Notes under the pieces: model-generated
Seen by the model: only the letters and a program-made list of their open reading frames with translations
What the model was told of the DNA's origin: nothing
The model's database searches: none
Assembly: GCA_963695805.1 (NCBI GenBank)
Contig: CAVOHV010000015.1
Coordinates: 186,001-250,000, forward strand
Direction of reading: 5' to 3'
Length of the DNA stretch: 64,000 nt
Source of the DNA: DASUPK01 sp963695805
GTDB taxonomy: Bacteria; Actinomycetota; Thermoleophilia; Solirubrobacterales; 70-9
Part shown: positions 43,666 to 52,029 of the stretch, piece by piece
How positions within the stretch are numbered: the first letter of the stretch is position 1
Layout of the letters: each line of letters starts with the position of its first letter
Program-made: the position numbers and the translations under genes

Positions 43666-44736
43666 CTATTCGCCCCAGCGAAAGCCTGTCTGGGTGGGCT
43701 CGGGCTGCAACGGGCTTGGGGGCAACCCCGGCTCGGTGCCGGCGGTGTTGTAGCCCGAGGGCGCGACGTCATTCGGAGTGTCGGGGTGAAAGAGCGAGGC
43801 CAGGTACTGGATGTGGCCGCGTCCCGGGCCGAGCTCCCACTGGCCGCCCCCGTAAGCGCCGATCCCGTTCTCGTCGCAGTGGTCGTAGGCGGCGAAGAGC
43901 GCTCGCAGCGGGCCGAAGCGCGACGGCTTGATGTTGACCATCTTCGGCGGCCACGGCTGAGAGGTGATGTCGGCGACCGAGTGGATCGGCGCGTCCCAGG
44001 TGATGCGATCGGCGACCGGATCGAGGATCGGCTTGGTCTCGTCGTTCACGTCGGGGTCCTCGAGCCAGGCTTCCGGGAACGCATCGATCAGCTTGCGATA
44101 GAGCTCGGGGTCGGTCTCGACATCGACGGGCGTCCCCTTGTACTGCCCCTTCAGGTCCAGTGAGTCGACGGCGCCCGTCTCGACGAGCTGCGCGATCAGC
44201 TCGTCGGTCCAGTCGTTGGTGGGATCGAGCTTGAACCGCAGCGTCGGGTAGATCTCGAGCCGCTTGCGGACCGGCTCAATGGTGGAGACCTCGTCGGAGC
44301 CGGGCGGCGTCAGCCTCATGGAGACGACGAAGTTCACCGGGCGCGGCTCCCGTCCGAGCACTTCGTAGAGCGACGTGCCCGCCTGGCGCAGCGCCAGGTC
44401 GAGCGCGGCACTCTCGAACGCCCAGCGGCGGTAGTTGACCGAGACCTCCCGCTCCGGCGGGTCCGGGAACAGGTCCAGGCCCTCGAGCAGGTCCGAGAAC
44501 GAGTCGATCGTGTGCTCGCCTGCGAGGTCGAGCACCGGGCCGGCGTCCCGGAACGCCACATGGTCCAGCGCGTCGTAGACGACGTCCTCGCCCAACCCCT
44601 CGTGCCCGTCTCCCTTCAGGTGGATGATCGTGGTGAGGCGGTCGAACTCGCTCCCCGGAGGATGAAACTCCAGGCCCTCGAGCTCGTACGAGTCGATCTC
44701 CAGGGGCAGATCCTTGATCAGGTCGTAGCTCGCCAC
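43666..44736 (-). CDS. Enolase-superfamily enzyme
   Basis: A 356-residue protein with a capping N-terminal domain (LPLEIDSYELEGLEFHPPGS) and an MR/MLE-type barrel: LRFKLDPTNDW (candidate base Lys), VDSLDLKGQYKG (Asp ligand), AWLEDPDVND (Glu ligand), ITWDAPIHS (third ligand) and VNIKPSRFGPL (opposite Lys), then AYGGGQWELGPGRGHIQYLA. These enzymes abstract a proton alpha to a carboxylate; the specific racemase, dehydratase or cycloisomerase activity is not evident. GTG 44736 (VASYDLIKD) chosen; GTG 44748 is possible. It lies immediately upstream of ferritin. Confidence 0.78.
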   Translation of the reverse strand: MASYDLIKDLPLEIDSYELEGLEFHPPGSEFDRLTTIIHLKGDGHEGLGEDVVYDALDHVAFRDAGPVLDLAGEHTIDSFSDLLEGLDLFPDPPEREVSVNYRRWAFESAALDLALRQAGTSLYEVLGREPRPVNFVVSMRLTPPGSDEVSTIEPVRKRLEIYPTLRFKLDPTNDWTDELIAQLVETGAVDSLDLKGQYKGTPVDVETDPELYRKLIDAFPEAWLEDPDVNDETKPILDPVADRITWDAPIHSVADITSQPWPPKMVNIKPSRFGPLRALFAAYDHCDENGIGAYGGGQWELGPGRGHIQYLASLFHPDTPNDVAPSGYNTAGTEPGLPPSPLQPEPTQTGFRWGE

Positions 44737-44797
44737 GGCGGCGGACACTACCGACCAGCCGCGCTCGGGCTGGGGGCTCGAAGGGCCGAGGACGTGG

Positions 44798-45799
44798 CTA
44801 GTGCCGGTGCCGGAGCTTGCGGAAGTGATGCGTCTGGGCGAGCGCCCAGACCGATTCCGGCGAAGCCCAGAAGAGCACGGCGCCCCCACCGCCGGCCAGT
44901 GCCGCCCCGAGGCAGCTCGCGGCGCGGCTCTCGTTGACGCTGCGGATCGGGAGATGCCGCTTGTTGCGGCCGTGGTCACTGAAGGAGATCTGGACCGCGA
45001 GGTTGCGCCTCTTGCGTTTGGTCCTCCCGTACTGGCGGATCAACCGCCTGGCGGTGGAGCGCATGCCCTTCGTTTCTCCGCGGCGCTTCACGCAGGAGGC
45101 CTGCGTCGCCACCACCTGGAGGCCGCCCCGGCGATGACCGAACCGGCGGGTGCGGCGGTCGAGCATGCGCGCGATGCGCCCGTAGTGCCAATCGTGGAAG
45201 TAGCTCGGCACGGCACCCACCCTGCCGCCTCCCAACCCGGCCGCGCTGACGCCCCGCGCGACGCGACCGACCTGTGAGCCGAGCCTGTTGAGGCTGCGCC
45301 CGAAGCGGCGCTTCCACCGCGAGAGGTGGGGGTTGGTCGCCCTGGCGCGCCCCCAGTCGCGGCGCTCCCAATCGAGCAGCACCGCCCAGGTGCGAGGTGA
45401 GTCGATCAGGCTGCGCGCATAGCCGGGGCGGCGGGGGTCCGAACCGAGGCCGTTCAGCGCGATGATCCGATTGCAGGGAAACGAGGTGTGGAGCCGGTCG
45501 AGGATCTGGTTCTGCAGGCCGGGGCTGGTCCCCTTGAAGCGGGTGTTGACGACGAAGACGTCCCTGGTCCGGAGCTGACCGTAGCTCGACTGGAGCTGTG
45601 CGTAGGCCGTGACGTTCCGCGGCTTGTTGACCCTGATCAGCATCGTCAAACCGCCGCCCGCTCCGCCCTTCGGGCTGAGCAGGTCGGGTGTCGGCGGGCA
45701 GGCGTCGGATTGCCCCCGCGAGGGGCCGGGCGCGAGGGCGAAGGCGAGCAGGGCGAGGGCGCCGGCTGCCGCCGGGAGCCAGCGGCGCGAGTGGGGCAT
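44798..45799 (-). CDS. Secreted protein of an unrecognised family, copy 1
   Basis: A 333-residue exported protein with a signal peptide (AAAGALALLAFALAPGPSRG). I do not recognise the family. It shares, in order, with the product at 48689-49870: a start of L-SP near the mature end, IRVNKPRNVTAY (IRINTQGNVDTY), RTRDVFVVNTRFKGT (RPQDIFVLNTRFTGS), FPCNRIIALNGLGSDPRRPG (FPCNRIIALNGMSFDPTLAG), DWERRDWGRARATNP, and a C-terminal GGAVLFWASPESVWAL (VGAFFFFASDDSMRLL). Two conserved Cys pairs suggest disulfides. The middle is highly basic. The two genes lie 2.9 kb apart on the same strand. Confidence 0.75.
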   Translation of the reverse strand: MPHSRRWLPAAAGALALLAFALAPGPSRGQSDACPPTPDLLSPKGGAGGGLTMLIRVNKPRNVTAYAQLQSSYGQLRTRDVFVVNTRFKGTSPGLQNQILDRLHTSFPCNRIIALNGLGSDPRRPGYARSLIDSPRTWAVLLDWERRDWGRARATNPHLSRWKRRFGRSLNRLGSQVGRVARGVSAAGLGGGRVGAVPSYFHDWHYGRIARMLDRRTRRFGHRRGGLQVVATQASCVKRRGETKGMRSTARRLIRQYGRTKRKRRNLAVQISFSDHGRNKRHLPIRSVNESRAASCLGAALAGGGGAVLFWASPESVWALAQTHHFRKLRHRH

Positions 45800-45929
45800 C
45801 GCGCAAACCTACGAATTGCGGGCCGTTCTCTTGTTAAGCGGCTGGATACTGGCCCCGGCCTTGGGTTCCGTAACGTTGCTCCGTCCAGGAGGACGAAGGC
45901 CAGAGGTCGTCCCAGAGAGAGGAGAAGGC

Positions 45930-46613
45930 ATGGCGGAGTCACTCAGCGCCGACGCAGGCGCCGGCCTGAAGGCGCTCGGCATCAACTGCACGCTGAAGAG
46001 GTCACCCGAGGTGTCGAACACCGAGGCCCTGATGAACCGCGTCCTCGAGATCCTCGGGGAGCATGGTGTGGAGACCGAGATCCTCCGCCCAGTCGACTAC
46101 GAGATCAAGTTTGGCGTCAGCTCCGACGAGGGAGACGGCGACGAATGGCCCGGGATCCTGGAGAAGATCAAGGGGGCCGACATCCTGCTGATGGGGATGT
46201 CGATCTGGTTCGGAGTGCGCTCCTCGGTCTGCCAGATGGTGATCGAGCGCCTCGATGGGACCTACAACGAGCGCAACGAGGTCGGCCAGTACCCGCTCTA
46301 CAACAAGGTGGCGGGGGTGGTGGTCACCGGCAACGAGGATGGCGCCCACGCCAGCGCCGAGACCACCCTCTTCAACATGACCCACCTTGGTTGCGCCATC
46401 CCGCCGAACGCCGACACCTACTGGGTGGGCGAGGCGGGACCGGGCCCGTCATACCTCGATGCGGGAGGGCCCGAGCACCCCTATACGAAGCGGACCAGCT
46501 CGTGGTGCGCGCACAACCTGCTCCACCTGGCGCGTATCCTGCGGGACAACCCGATCCCGCCGATCGGGAACACCCTCGACGAGATGGGCGGCGACGTGAT
46601 GCACGTCGGCTAG
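45930..46613 (+). CDS. Flavodoxin-like NAD(P)H-dependent oxidoreductase
   Basis: A 227-residue flavodoxin-fold protein (NADPH-dependent FMN reductase group): LGINCTLKRSPEVSNTEALM forms the phosphate-binding loop region, ADILLMGMSIWFGVRSSVCQ follows strand 3, and VAGVVVTGNEDGAHASAETT is the family's VVTGNxDG-H motif. It should bind FMN and reduce quinones, azo dyes or similar substrates. ATG 45930 follows AGAGAGGAGAAGGC. Convergent with the HxlR regulator, with a GGGG-CTG-CCCC hairpin at the junction. Confidence 0.85.
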   Translation: MAESLSADAGAGLKALGINCTLKRSPEVSNTEALMNRVLEILGEHGVETEILRPVDYEIKFGVSSDEGDGDEWPGILEKIKGADILLMGMSIWFGVRSSVCQMVIERLDGTYNERNEVGQYPLYNKVAGVVVTGNEDGAHASAETTLFNMTHLGCAIPPNADTYWVGEAGPGPSYLDAGGPEHPYTKRTSSWCAHNLLHLARILRDNPIPPIGNTLDEMGGDVMHVG

Positions 46614-46625
46614 CGGGGGCTGCCC

Positions 46626-47096
46626 CTAGGCGACTTTGAGACCGGGGCCCGGCAGTGCCTCGGCATCGCGGGCGCCGACCGGCTCGCCGCATTCGGAGCA
46701 GCGCAGCTCGAGGACGGGTGCGCCCCCGCAGCCCCGATGGCGGATCTCCAGCGGAGGGCCGTCCTCGGCCATGTAGCGGTCGCCCCACTCCCGCAGCGCC
46801 ATCAGCACGGGATAGAGGTCCAGGCCCATCTCGGTGAGCCTGTAGCGCTCCCGGGTGCGGACGGCGTCCTTGTAGGGCTCCCGTCGCAGAACCCCCGCGT
46901 CGACCAGGCGGCCGAGGCGCTCAGAGAGCAGGGAGCGGGAGATCCCGAGCGCCGACTGGAAATCCTCGAATCGCTTGGTGCCCGTGAACGCCTGGCGGAG
47001 GATGACCAGCGTCCAGCGGTCGCCCAGCAGGGCCGCCGGCCTGGCGATCGAGCATCTCTGTTCCGCGATCTCAGCGGCGCGCATCGGCGCCAGCAT
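46626..47096 (-). CDS. HxlR-family transcriptional regulator
   Basis: A 156-residue winged-helix regulator of the HxlR/MarR-like group: CSIARPAALLGDRWTLVILR, then FEDFQSALGISRSLLSERLG (recognition helix) and VDAGVLRREPY. A C-terminal extension holds four cysteines (RGCGG and LRCSECGEPVG), a possible zinc ribbon or thiol switch. It is divergent from a tautomerase-dehydrogenase pair across an 87-bp gap that contains a perfect 15-bp palindrome and a half-site, so it probably controls both directions in response to a small electrophile or aldehyde. Met 5 is an alternative start. Confidence 0.88.
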   Translation of the reverse strand: MLAPMRAAEIAEQRCSIARPAALLGDRWTLVILRQAFTGTKRFEDFQSALGISRSLLSERLGRLVDAGVLRREPYKDAVRTRERYRLTEMGLDLYPVLMALREWGDRYMAEDGPPLEIRHRGCGGAPVLELRCSECGEPVGARDAEALPGPGLKVA

Positions 47097-47107
47097 AGCG
47101 AGACTGC

Positions 47108-47149
47108 GTTCGGAATCCGAACCCTATATTCTGCGTCCGCGTTCCGAAC
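47108..47149. promoter_or_regulatory. Candidate operator of the HxlR regulator
   Basis: GTTCGGAATCCGAAC (47108-47122) is a perfect 15-bp palindrome, and GTTCCGAAC (47141-47149) repeats its arms 18 bp downstream without the central bases. Both lie in the 87-bp divergent gap, the first 12 bp from the regulator start and both upstream of the tautomerase. Between them TATATT may serve as a -10 box. Confidence 0.6.
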
Positions 47150-47183
47150 CCAAGCACTCGACAGCGCTGACGAGGAGAACCCA

Positions 47184-47672
47184 ATGCCCAAGCTCGACCT
47201 GACGATCACCGCCGATGTCCTCTCCGAGGAGCAGAAGCCGGAGCTGATGCGCGAGCTCGGGGCCGCACTCCTGCACTGGGAGGGTGCGCCTGACACCGAG
47301 TTCTTCCGCTCGATCACCTGGGCCCACCTGCACGAGCTGCCCGCCGAGGCGATCCAGACTCCCGACGGGGTTGCAGATCCGCACGCGATCCTCGACATCG
47401 CGATTCCCTCCGGCGCGCTCAGCGATCGGCGGAAGGCGGGCATCGTCGAGGACGCCTCCAAGCTCATCCTCGACGCCACGGGCTGGGGGGCCGAGGCCGG
47501 AGTCCGGGTCTGGGTTCTGATCCACGAGGTGCCGGATGGGAACTGGGGAGCGGCCGGCCAGGTGGTTCGCTTCGAGCAGCTCCGCGAGGCCGCCAAGGCC
47601 GAGCGTGAGCAGGAGGGATCCGGAAAGGAGAAGGTCCCGGCCGCAGCCGGCGGTGAGCAGGTGCCGGCGTGA
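47184..47672 (+). CDS. Tautomerase family protein
   Basis: A 162-residue protein whose Met is followed by Pro (MPKLDLTITADVLSEEQK); the N-terminal Pro is the general base of the 4-oxalocrotonate tautomerase superfamily. A beta-alpha-beta repeat (LMRELGAALLHWEGAP and VEDASKLILDATGW) suggests the fused two-unit form, followed by VRVWVLIHEVPDGNWGAAGQ, a typical ending, and a charged tail. RBS GAGGAG. Its TGA overlaps the GTG of the dehydrogenase gene, and the HxlR operator lies upstream, so the pair forms a regulated operon for a keto-enol or unsaturated-acid substrate. Confidence 0.85.
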   Translation: MPKLDLTITADVLSEEQKPELMRELGAALLHWEGAPDTEFFRSITWAHLHELPAEAIQTPDGVADPHAILDIAIPSGALSDRRKAGIVEDASKLILDATGWGAEAGVRVWVLIHEVPDGNWGAAGQVVRFEQLREAAKAEREQEGSGKEKVPAAAGGEQVPA

Positions 47673-48685
47673 GGCAACTCACCTTCGTCGAAAAGGGGAA
47701 TCTCGAGTGGCGCGACGCGCCCGACTCGAAGCTGGAGGGCGACGGCCAGGCGATCGTTCGTCCCGTGGCGCTCGCCACCTGCGACATCGACACGGCCTTC
47801 GTACAGGGACGGTTCCCCGTGGGGAAGTCGTTCGCGTTCGGCCACGAGTGCGTCGGCGCGGTGAGCGAAGTCGGTGACTCGGTCACCTCGGTCAAGCCGG
47901 GAGATCTGGTCAGCATCCCGTTCCAGATCTCCTGTGGGGGATGCGCCCGCTGTAGGGCCGGGGAGCCCGGAAACTGCGAGTCGGTCCCGAGATTGTCGAC
48001 ATACGGCTTGCCGATCGGACCGCAGTCCTTTGGCGGCTTTGCGAGCGACGCGGTGAACGTCCCCTATGCAGACGCAATGCTCGTCCCGATACCAGATGGC
48101 GTGGAGCCCTCCGTCGTGGCCAGCCTCTCGGACAACATCCCCGACGCCTGGCGTTGCGTGGCCCCTCCGCTCGAGGCACGTCCCGGATCGCCGGTCCTGA
48201 TCGCGATGGGCGCCGGGTCGATCGCGCTCTACTCGATCGCGATCGCGCTCGCCCTCGGTGCCGAGCGGGTCGACGTCGTCGGGGGTCGCCCGAGTGACCG
48301 CGAGCTCGCCGAGAAGCTCGGCGCGAACGTGCTCGATGATGGGTTCCCGGACCGCGCCGGCTTCTACCCGATCACCGTCGACGCGAGCGCTGACCCGGCG
48401 GGCATCTCCTGCGCGCTGCGCTCGACGGACGCCGACGGTATCTGCACCAGCATCGGGATCTACCTCGAGCCGACTCCGTTGCCTCTGCTCGACATGTTCA
48501 CCCAGGGCGTCACCTTCGTCACGGGACGGCCGCACGTCCGCACGCTGATGCCGGACGTGCTCGAGCTGATTCGCCAGGGCAAGTTCGACCCCGACCCGAT
48601 CACGGCGAACAAGGTCGCCTGGGAGGATGCCGCCGAAGCGCTCTCGGACCTGCGGGCGAAGACCGTGGTGGCCCGAGCCGGCTAG
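47669..48685 (+). CDS. Zinc-dependent alcohol dehydrogenase family protein
   Basis: A 338-residue medium-chain dehydrogenase. It has the catalytic-zinc motif GHECVGAVSEVGDSV, four structural-zinc cysteines (CGGCARCRAGEPGNC) and a Rossmann segment MGAGSIALYSIAIALALGAE followed by DVVGGRPSDRELAEKLG, which suggests NAD(H) or NADP(H) binding. The first catalytic Cys lies in LATCDIDT. The substrate is an alcohol, aldehyde or polyol. Coupled to the tautomerase (GTGA), convergent with the unrecognised secreted gene, whose stop is three bases away. Confidence 0.88.
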   Translation: MRQLTFVEKGNLEWRDAPDSKLEGDGQAIVRPVALATCDIDTAFVQGRFPVGKSFAFGHECVGAVSEVGDSVTSVKPGDLVSIPFQISCGGCARCRAGEPGNCESVPRLSTYGLPIGPQSFGGFASDAVNVPYADAMLVPIPDGVEPSVVASLSDNIPDAWRCVAPPLEARPGSPVLIAMGAGSIALYSIAIALALGAERVDVVGGRPSDRELAEKLGANVLDDGFPDRAGFYPITVDASADPAGISCALRSTDADGICTSIGIYLEPTPLPLLDMFTQGVTFVTGRPHVRTLMPDVLELIRQGKFDPDPITANKVAWEDAAEALSDLRAKTVVARAG

Positions 48686-48688
48686 GGG

Positions 48689-49870
48689 CTAGTGCGGACT
48701 GCCGACGCCGCCGGTGTTCGCCGAGCCGGCGGTCGCCGGCCGCAGCGCGTCGATCTGAGGCTGCTGGAAGAGCAGCCGCATCGAGTCGTCCGAGGCGAAG
48801 AAGAAGAATGCCCCGACGCCCTGCTTCATCGCGGGCGCCACGCAGGCGGCCGCCTGGGCAGCCGAGGTGCTCAGGATCGCCTGGCTCTTGCTGGCCTCCG
48901 GTGTGTCAGTGAAGGAGAGCTGCATGGCGGTGTTGCCGAGCAGCGGCTTGCCCTGCTTCTTGATCGGCTCCCGGAAGGTCCTCTTCACCTTCTTCCTCTT
49001 GCCCTTCACATGGACCTTCCTGGTGATGAACTTGAACGTGTAGTGGAGCCGCAGCTGCTTGGCGCGCGCGGCGAAGCCCCCCGAGCCGCCGTCAGCGCAG
49101 GCGTCCTGCGTCTGAACGCTCATCGGCCCGATCTTCGGGTCGCCGAGCCTGGCGTTCTGCTTGTTGAGATTCTGGGCGATCTGCCCGAAGTTCCAGGTGC
49201 TGTTGTCCTGTGGGGCGAGGCCGGTTCGCTTGCCGGTGCCCACGGGGTTCGACGCCACGGTGGACATGAAGCCGAAGTTCCAGCCCCGCAGCAGAGGGAA
49301 TGCCTTTGGGAAGTTGTCGTGCCAGGGCGGCCGAGAGGGATCGGTGGCCCGTCCTGCGTTCCAGTCGATCTTCTCGAAGTCGGTGAGCAGCGCGAACACG
49401 TTGGGGTCAGCGATCCCCGAGAAGGCATAGCCCGCGAGGGTCGGGTCGAAGCTCATGCCGTTCAGGGCGATGATCCTGTTGCACGGGAAGGTCGTGCGCA
49501 GGTTGGCGGCGAGGGTCGAGGCGACCGCGTCCGTCATCGCCGGGAACTGGCCGCTGCCCGTGAAGCGGGTGTTGAGCACGAAGATGTCCTGGGGGCGGAT
49601 TCGCCCCCCCATGCCGCCCTCGGGCTTCGTGTAGGTGTCGACGTTCCCCTGAGTGTTGATCCGGATCATCATCGTGAAGCTCTGCGGCCCGGATGTCGCC
49701 GGGCTGAGCCCTCGTGGGAGCCCGGGACAGCTGACCTGCGCCTGTGCGGCGGACGGGGCGACCGAGCGCCCTCCGATCAGGAGCACGGCGAGCAGCGCCG
49801 CCCCGATCGCAAGTGCGATCAGGCTGCGGGCGTGCGTGCGCCAATGCGGTTGTGAGGTGACTCCTGCCAC
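48689..49870 (-). CDS. Secreted protein of an unrecognised family, copy 2
   Basis: A 393-residue paralogue of the 44798-45799 product. Signal or anchor helix: SLIALAIGAALLAVLLIGG. Shared blocks are listed under that entry. Distinct here: a low-complexity Asn/Gly middle (GTGKRTGLAPQDNSTWNFGQ), a basic insert (KVHVKGKRKKVKRTF), LLGNTAMQLSFTDTPEASKS, and an Asn/Gly/Pro tail. Cysteines at SCPGLP, FPCNR, DACAD and AACVA parallel those of copy 1. No enzymatic motif is evident. GTG start at 49870, 52 bp from the amidohydrolase stop. Confidence 0.75.
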   Translation of the reverse strand: MAGVTSQPHWRTHARSLIALAIGAALLAVLLIGGRSVAPSAAQAQVSCPGLPRGLSPATSGPQSFTMMIRINTQGNVDTYTKPEGGMGGRIRPQDIFVLNTRFTGSGQFPAMTDAVASTLAANLRTTFPCNRIIALNGMSFDPTLAGYAFSGIADPNVFALLTDFEKIDWNAGRATDPSRPPWHDNFPKAFPLLRGWNFGFMSTVASNPVGTGKRTGLAPQDNSTWNFGQIAQNLNKQNARLGDPKIGPMSVQTQDACADGGSGGFAARAKQLRLHYTFKFITRKVHVKGKRKKVKRTFREPIKKQGKPLLGNTAMQLSFTDTPEASKSQAILSTSAAQAAACVAPAMKQGVGAFFFFASDDSMRLLFQQPQIDALRPATAGSANTGGVGSPH

Positions 49871-49921
49871 GTGAGACGAGTGCGCCGCAAGCTAACGGCG
49901 CCTCTTTCTCCAACACGCGAG

Positions 49922-51157
49922 TCAGCTTGCAGTTGTGATGCGGCGTTCGACGAGGTCGCCGAAGGCCTCGATGGTCACCTTCAGGTCCGGTTCGGCGGTG
50001 TCCTCCTCGGGCGCGTGGCTGATGCCTGCGATCGAGGGGGAGAAGACCATCGCTGTGGGGAGATGCGGCGCCATCGACGCGGCGTCGTGGAGGGCGCCGC
50101 TCGGCAGCTCATAGGCGGTACCGGTCACGCCCTCGCAGGCCTCGCGGGCGAGCGCCACAAGCTCCGGATCGAAGTCGATCGGCTCGATGCTCCAAACGGG
50201 CTCCTCGGACACCTGGCAGCCGCGCTCAGCCGCGGAGGCTGCGACGGCCTCGCGGGTCGCCTCGAGCATCCGGCCCAGAGCGTCGACGCCGCGGTTGCGC
50301 AGGTCGACCACCATCGAGGCGCGGCCGGGAACCGCGGTCGGGATCCCCGGCTCGAAGCCGATCTCGCCGACCGTCCCGACACCGCCCTCCGCGACCGCGA
50401 TCTCCTCGACTCGCAGCGCCGTGGCGGCGGCCGCCAGGCCGGCGTCGTGGCGAGCGTCCATGGGCGTCGTCCCCGCGTGCGAGACGCGGCCCCGGATCTC
50501 GAAGCGGAGCCGCTCCACCCCGACGCAGCCACTCACCGCCGCCGCCCCGATTCCCTCGGCCTCCAGGACCGGGCCCTGCTCGATGTGCAGCTCGACGTAG
50601 CCGCCCAGCCGCTCGAGCCTGGAACGCGACTCCGGGACCCGCTCGAGCTCGACGCCGTTTTCCGCCAGCACTCCCGGCGCACGGCGGCCGTCGGCGTCCC
50701 GGGCGCCCGCGAGCTCGGCCGGGTCGAACGTTCCCGCCGCCGCGGAGCTCCCGAAGAGGCTGCGGCCGAAGCGGGCGCCTTCCTCGTCGGCCCAGTCCAC
50801 GAAGGCCAGCGTGCGTGGCGGCCGCGCCTCCCCTCCCGCCCAGGCGCGGAGCACTCCGAGAGCCCCCATCACGCCGAGTGCCCCGTCGAGCCAGCCCCCG
50901 TTCGGCACCGAGTCGACATGCGAGCCGACCGCCAGTGCCGGCTCCGCCTCGCCGGTCAGATACGCCCAGGCGTTCCCCGCCTCGTCGATCTCGGGCTCGA
51001 GACCGATCTCGGCCAACAGCTCACCCAGGAAGTCCCGCGCCGTCCGCCAGCCATCGCCCCAGCAGAGCCTCTGGGCCCCGGCGTCGTCGCTCGTCCGCCG
51101 GGCGAGCTCTCGCAGGTCGGCGAGCACGCGATCGGCGGCGATCGCGGGTGCACTCAT
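49922..51157 (-). CDS. M20-family metallo-carbamoylase/amidohydrolase
   Basis: A 411-residue enzyme of the allantoate amidohydrolase/N-carbamoyl-amino-acid hydrolase branch of M20: LAVGSHVDSVPNGGWLDGAL (metal His-Asp), FVDWADEEGARFGRSLFGS (Glu base), LHIEQGPVLEAEG and RGRVSHAGTTPMDAR dimer-interface His, then SGALHDAASMAPHLPTAM. These hydrolyse ureido groups to amine, CO2 and ammonia. As last gene of the decarboxylase-deiminase operon, N-carbamoylputrescine or a similar ureido compound is the likely substrate (inference). ATG 51157 overlaps the deiminase stop (ATGA). Confidence 0.88.
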   Translation of the reverse strand: MSAPAIAADRVLADLRELARRTSDDAGAQRLCWGDGWRTARDFLGELLAEIGLEPEIDEAGNAWAYLTGEAEPALAVGSHVDSVPNGGWLDGALGVMGALGVLRAWAGGEARPPRTLAFVDWADEEGARFGRSLFGSSAAAGTFDPAELAGARDADGRRAPGVLAENGVELERVPESRSRLERLGGYVELHIEQGPVLEAEGIGAAAVSGCVGVERLRFEIRGRVSHAGTTPMDARHDAGLAAAATALRVEEIAVAEGGVGTVGEIGFEPGIPTAVPGRASMVVDLRNRGVDALGRMLEATREAVAASAAERGCQVSEEPVWSIEPIDFDPELVALAREACEGVTGTAYELPSGALHDAASMAPHLPTAMVFSPSIAGISHAPEEDTAEPDLKVTIEAFGDLVERRITTAS

Positions 51158-52029
51158 CCCACGCGCTCCCGCCGCAGCGCCTGACTCAGGCAATGGGGGC
51201 CACCACCGCCGAGCGTGAACATCGAGAGGTCGAGCTCGATCACCTCCAGGCCGCGGGAGCGCAGGGCGCCGTTGAGCTCCTCCGCCCCAGCGGCCGAGAT
51301 CACCCGATCACCGCCGAGCGAGATTGCGTTCACCCCTAGCGTGAAGGCCTGCTCGGCGCTCACATGGATCAGGTCGAAGCCTTTGGCGCGCAGCCACTCG
51401 ACAGCTTCGTCGGGCAGCACCTCGGAGCAGACCGCGGCCAGCTTCTCGCCCAGCACGGCGACCAGCACGTCGATGTGGACGTAGCGCTCCGGGAATGGCT
51501 GGACGCGGACCTCCCAGCCGTCCTCGATGTACCAGGCCGCCAGCTGTGTGGCGGCGACCTCCTGGGTCCGGCTCTCGCCGGTGCCGATCAGCACGGCCCC
51601 CGGCTCCACGATCATCACGTCCCCGCCCTCGAGCGAACCGGCCGTGATCATGCCGCGGATCGGGATTCCGGCCCGCTCGTAGAACCGGATCGCAGGTGCG
51701 TACTCGCCTCGTCGCCACCACTGCGCGGGCTGGGTGATCACGGTGCCGTTGGGGCCCATCGTGCTCGAATCGCGGGTGAAGACGCCGTACGGCAGCGCCG
51801 GCTCCGGCTCGAGGAAGTGGCAGCGGACGCCGGCCTCCTCGTACGCGGAGACCAGGCCGGTGTGCTGCTCGACGACGGCCTCCGGGTCGAAGCGATGCCC
51901 TTCCTCGAGCGTGGCGCGGGTGATCGCGCTGGTCTCGCGCCAGCGGAAGCTGTCGGGCGGGCAGAGCAGGACGTCGAGCAGCCGGCCGTACTCGGAGTCG
52001 ACGCCCCACGCCGGATCGGGCGTGTTCAC
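51154..52029 (-). CDS. Amidinotransferase-fold deiminase (DDAH/arginine deiminase-like)
   Basis: A 291-residue guanidine-modifying enzyme: the Asp motif FTRDSSTMG, the EGGD motif in AGSLEGGDVMIV, the catalytic His in RYVHIDVLVAVL and the nucleophilic Cys in GGGGPHCLSQAL near the C-terminus. Family members hydrolyse arginine, methylarginines or agmatine-like guanidines to ureido products. Sitting between an arginine-type decarboxylase and a carbamoylase, it is best explained as converting agmatine to N-carbamoylputrescine; arginine or methylarginine remains possible. GTG 52029 overlaps the decarboxylase stop (GTGA). Confidence 0.85.
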   Translation of the reverse strand: MNTPDPAWGVDSEYGRLLDVLLCPPDSFRWRETSAITRATLEEGHRFDPEAVVEQHTGLVSAYEEAGVRCHFLEPEPALPYGVFTRDSSTMGPNGTVITQPAQWWRRGEYAPAIRFYERAGIPIRGMITAGSLEGGDVMIVEPGAVLIGTGESRTQEVAATQLAAWYIEDGWEVRVQPFPERYVHIDVLVAVLGEKLAAVCSEVLPDEAVEWLRAKGFDLIHVSAEQAFTLGVNAISLGGDRVISAAGAEELNGALRSRGLEVIELDLSMFTLGGGGPHCLSQALRRERVG

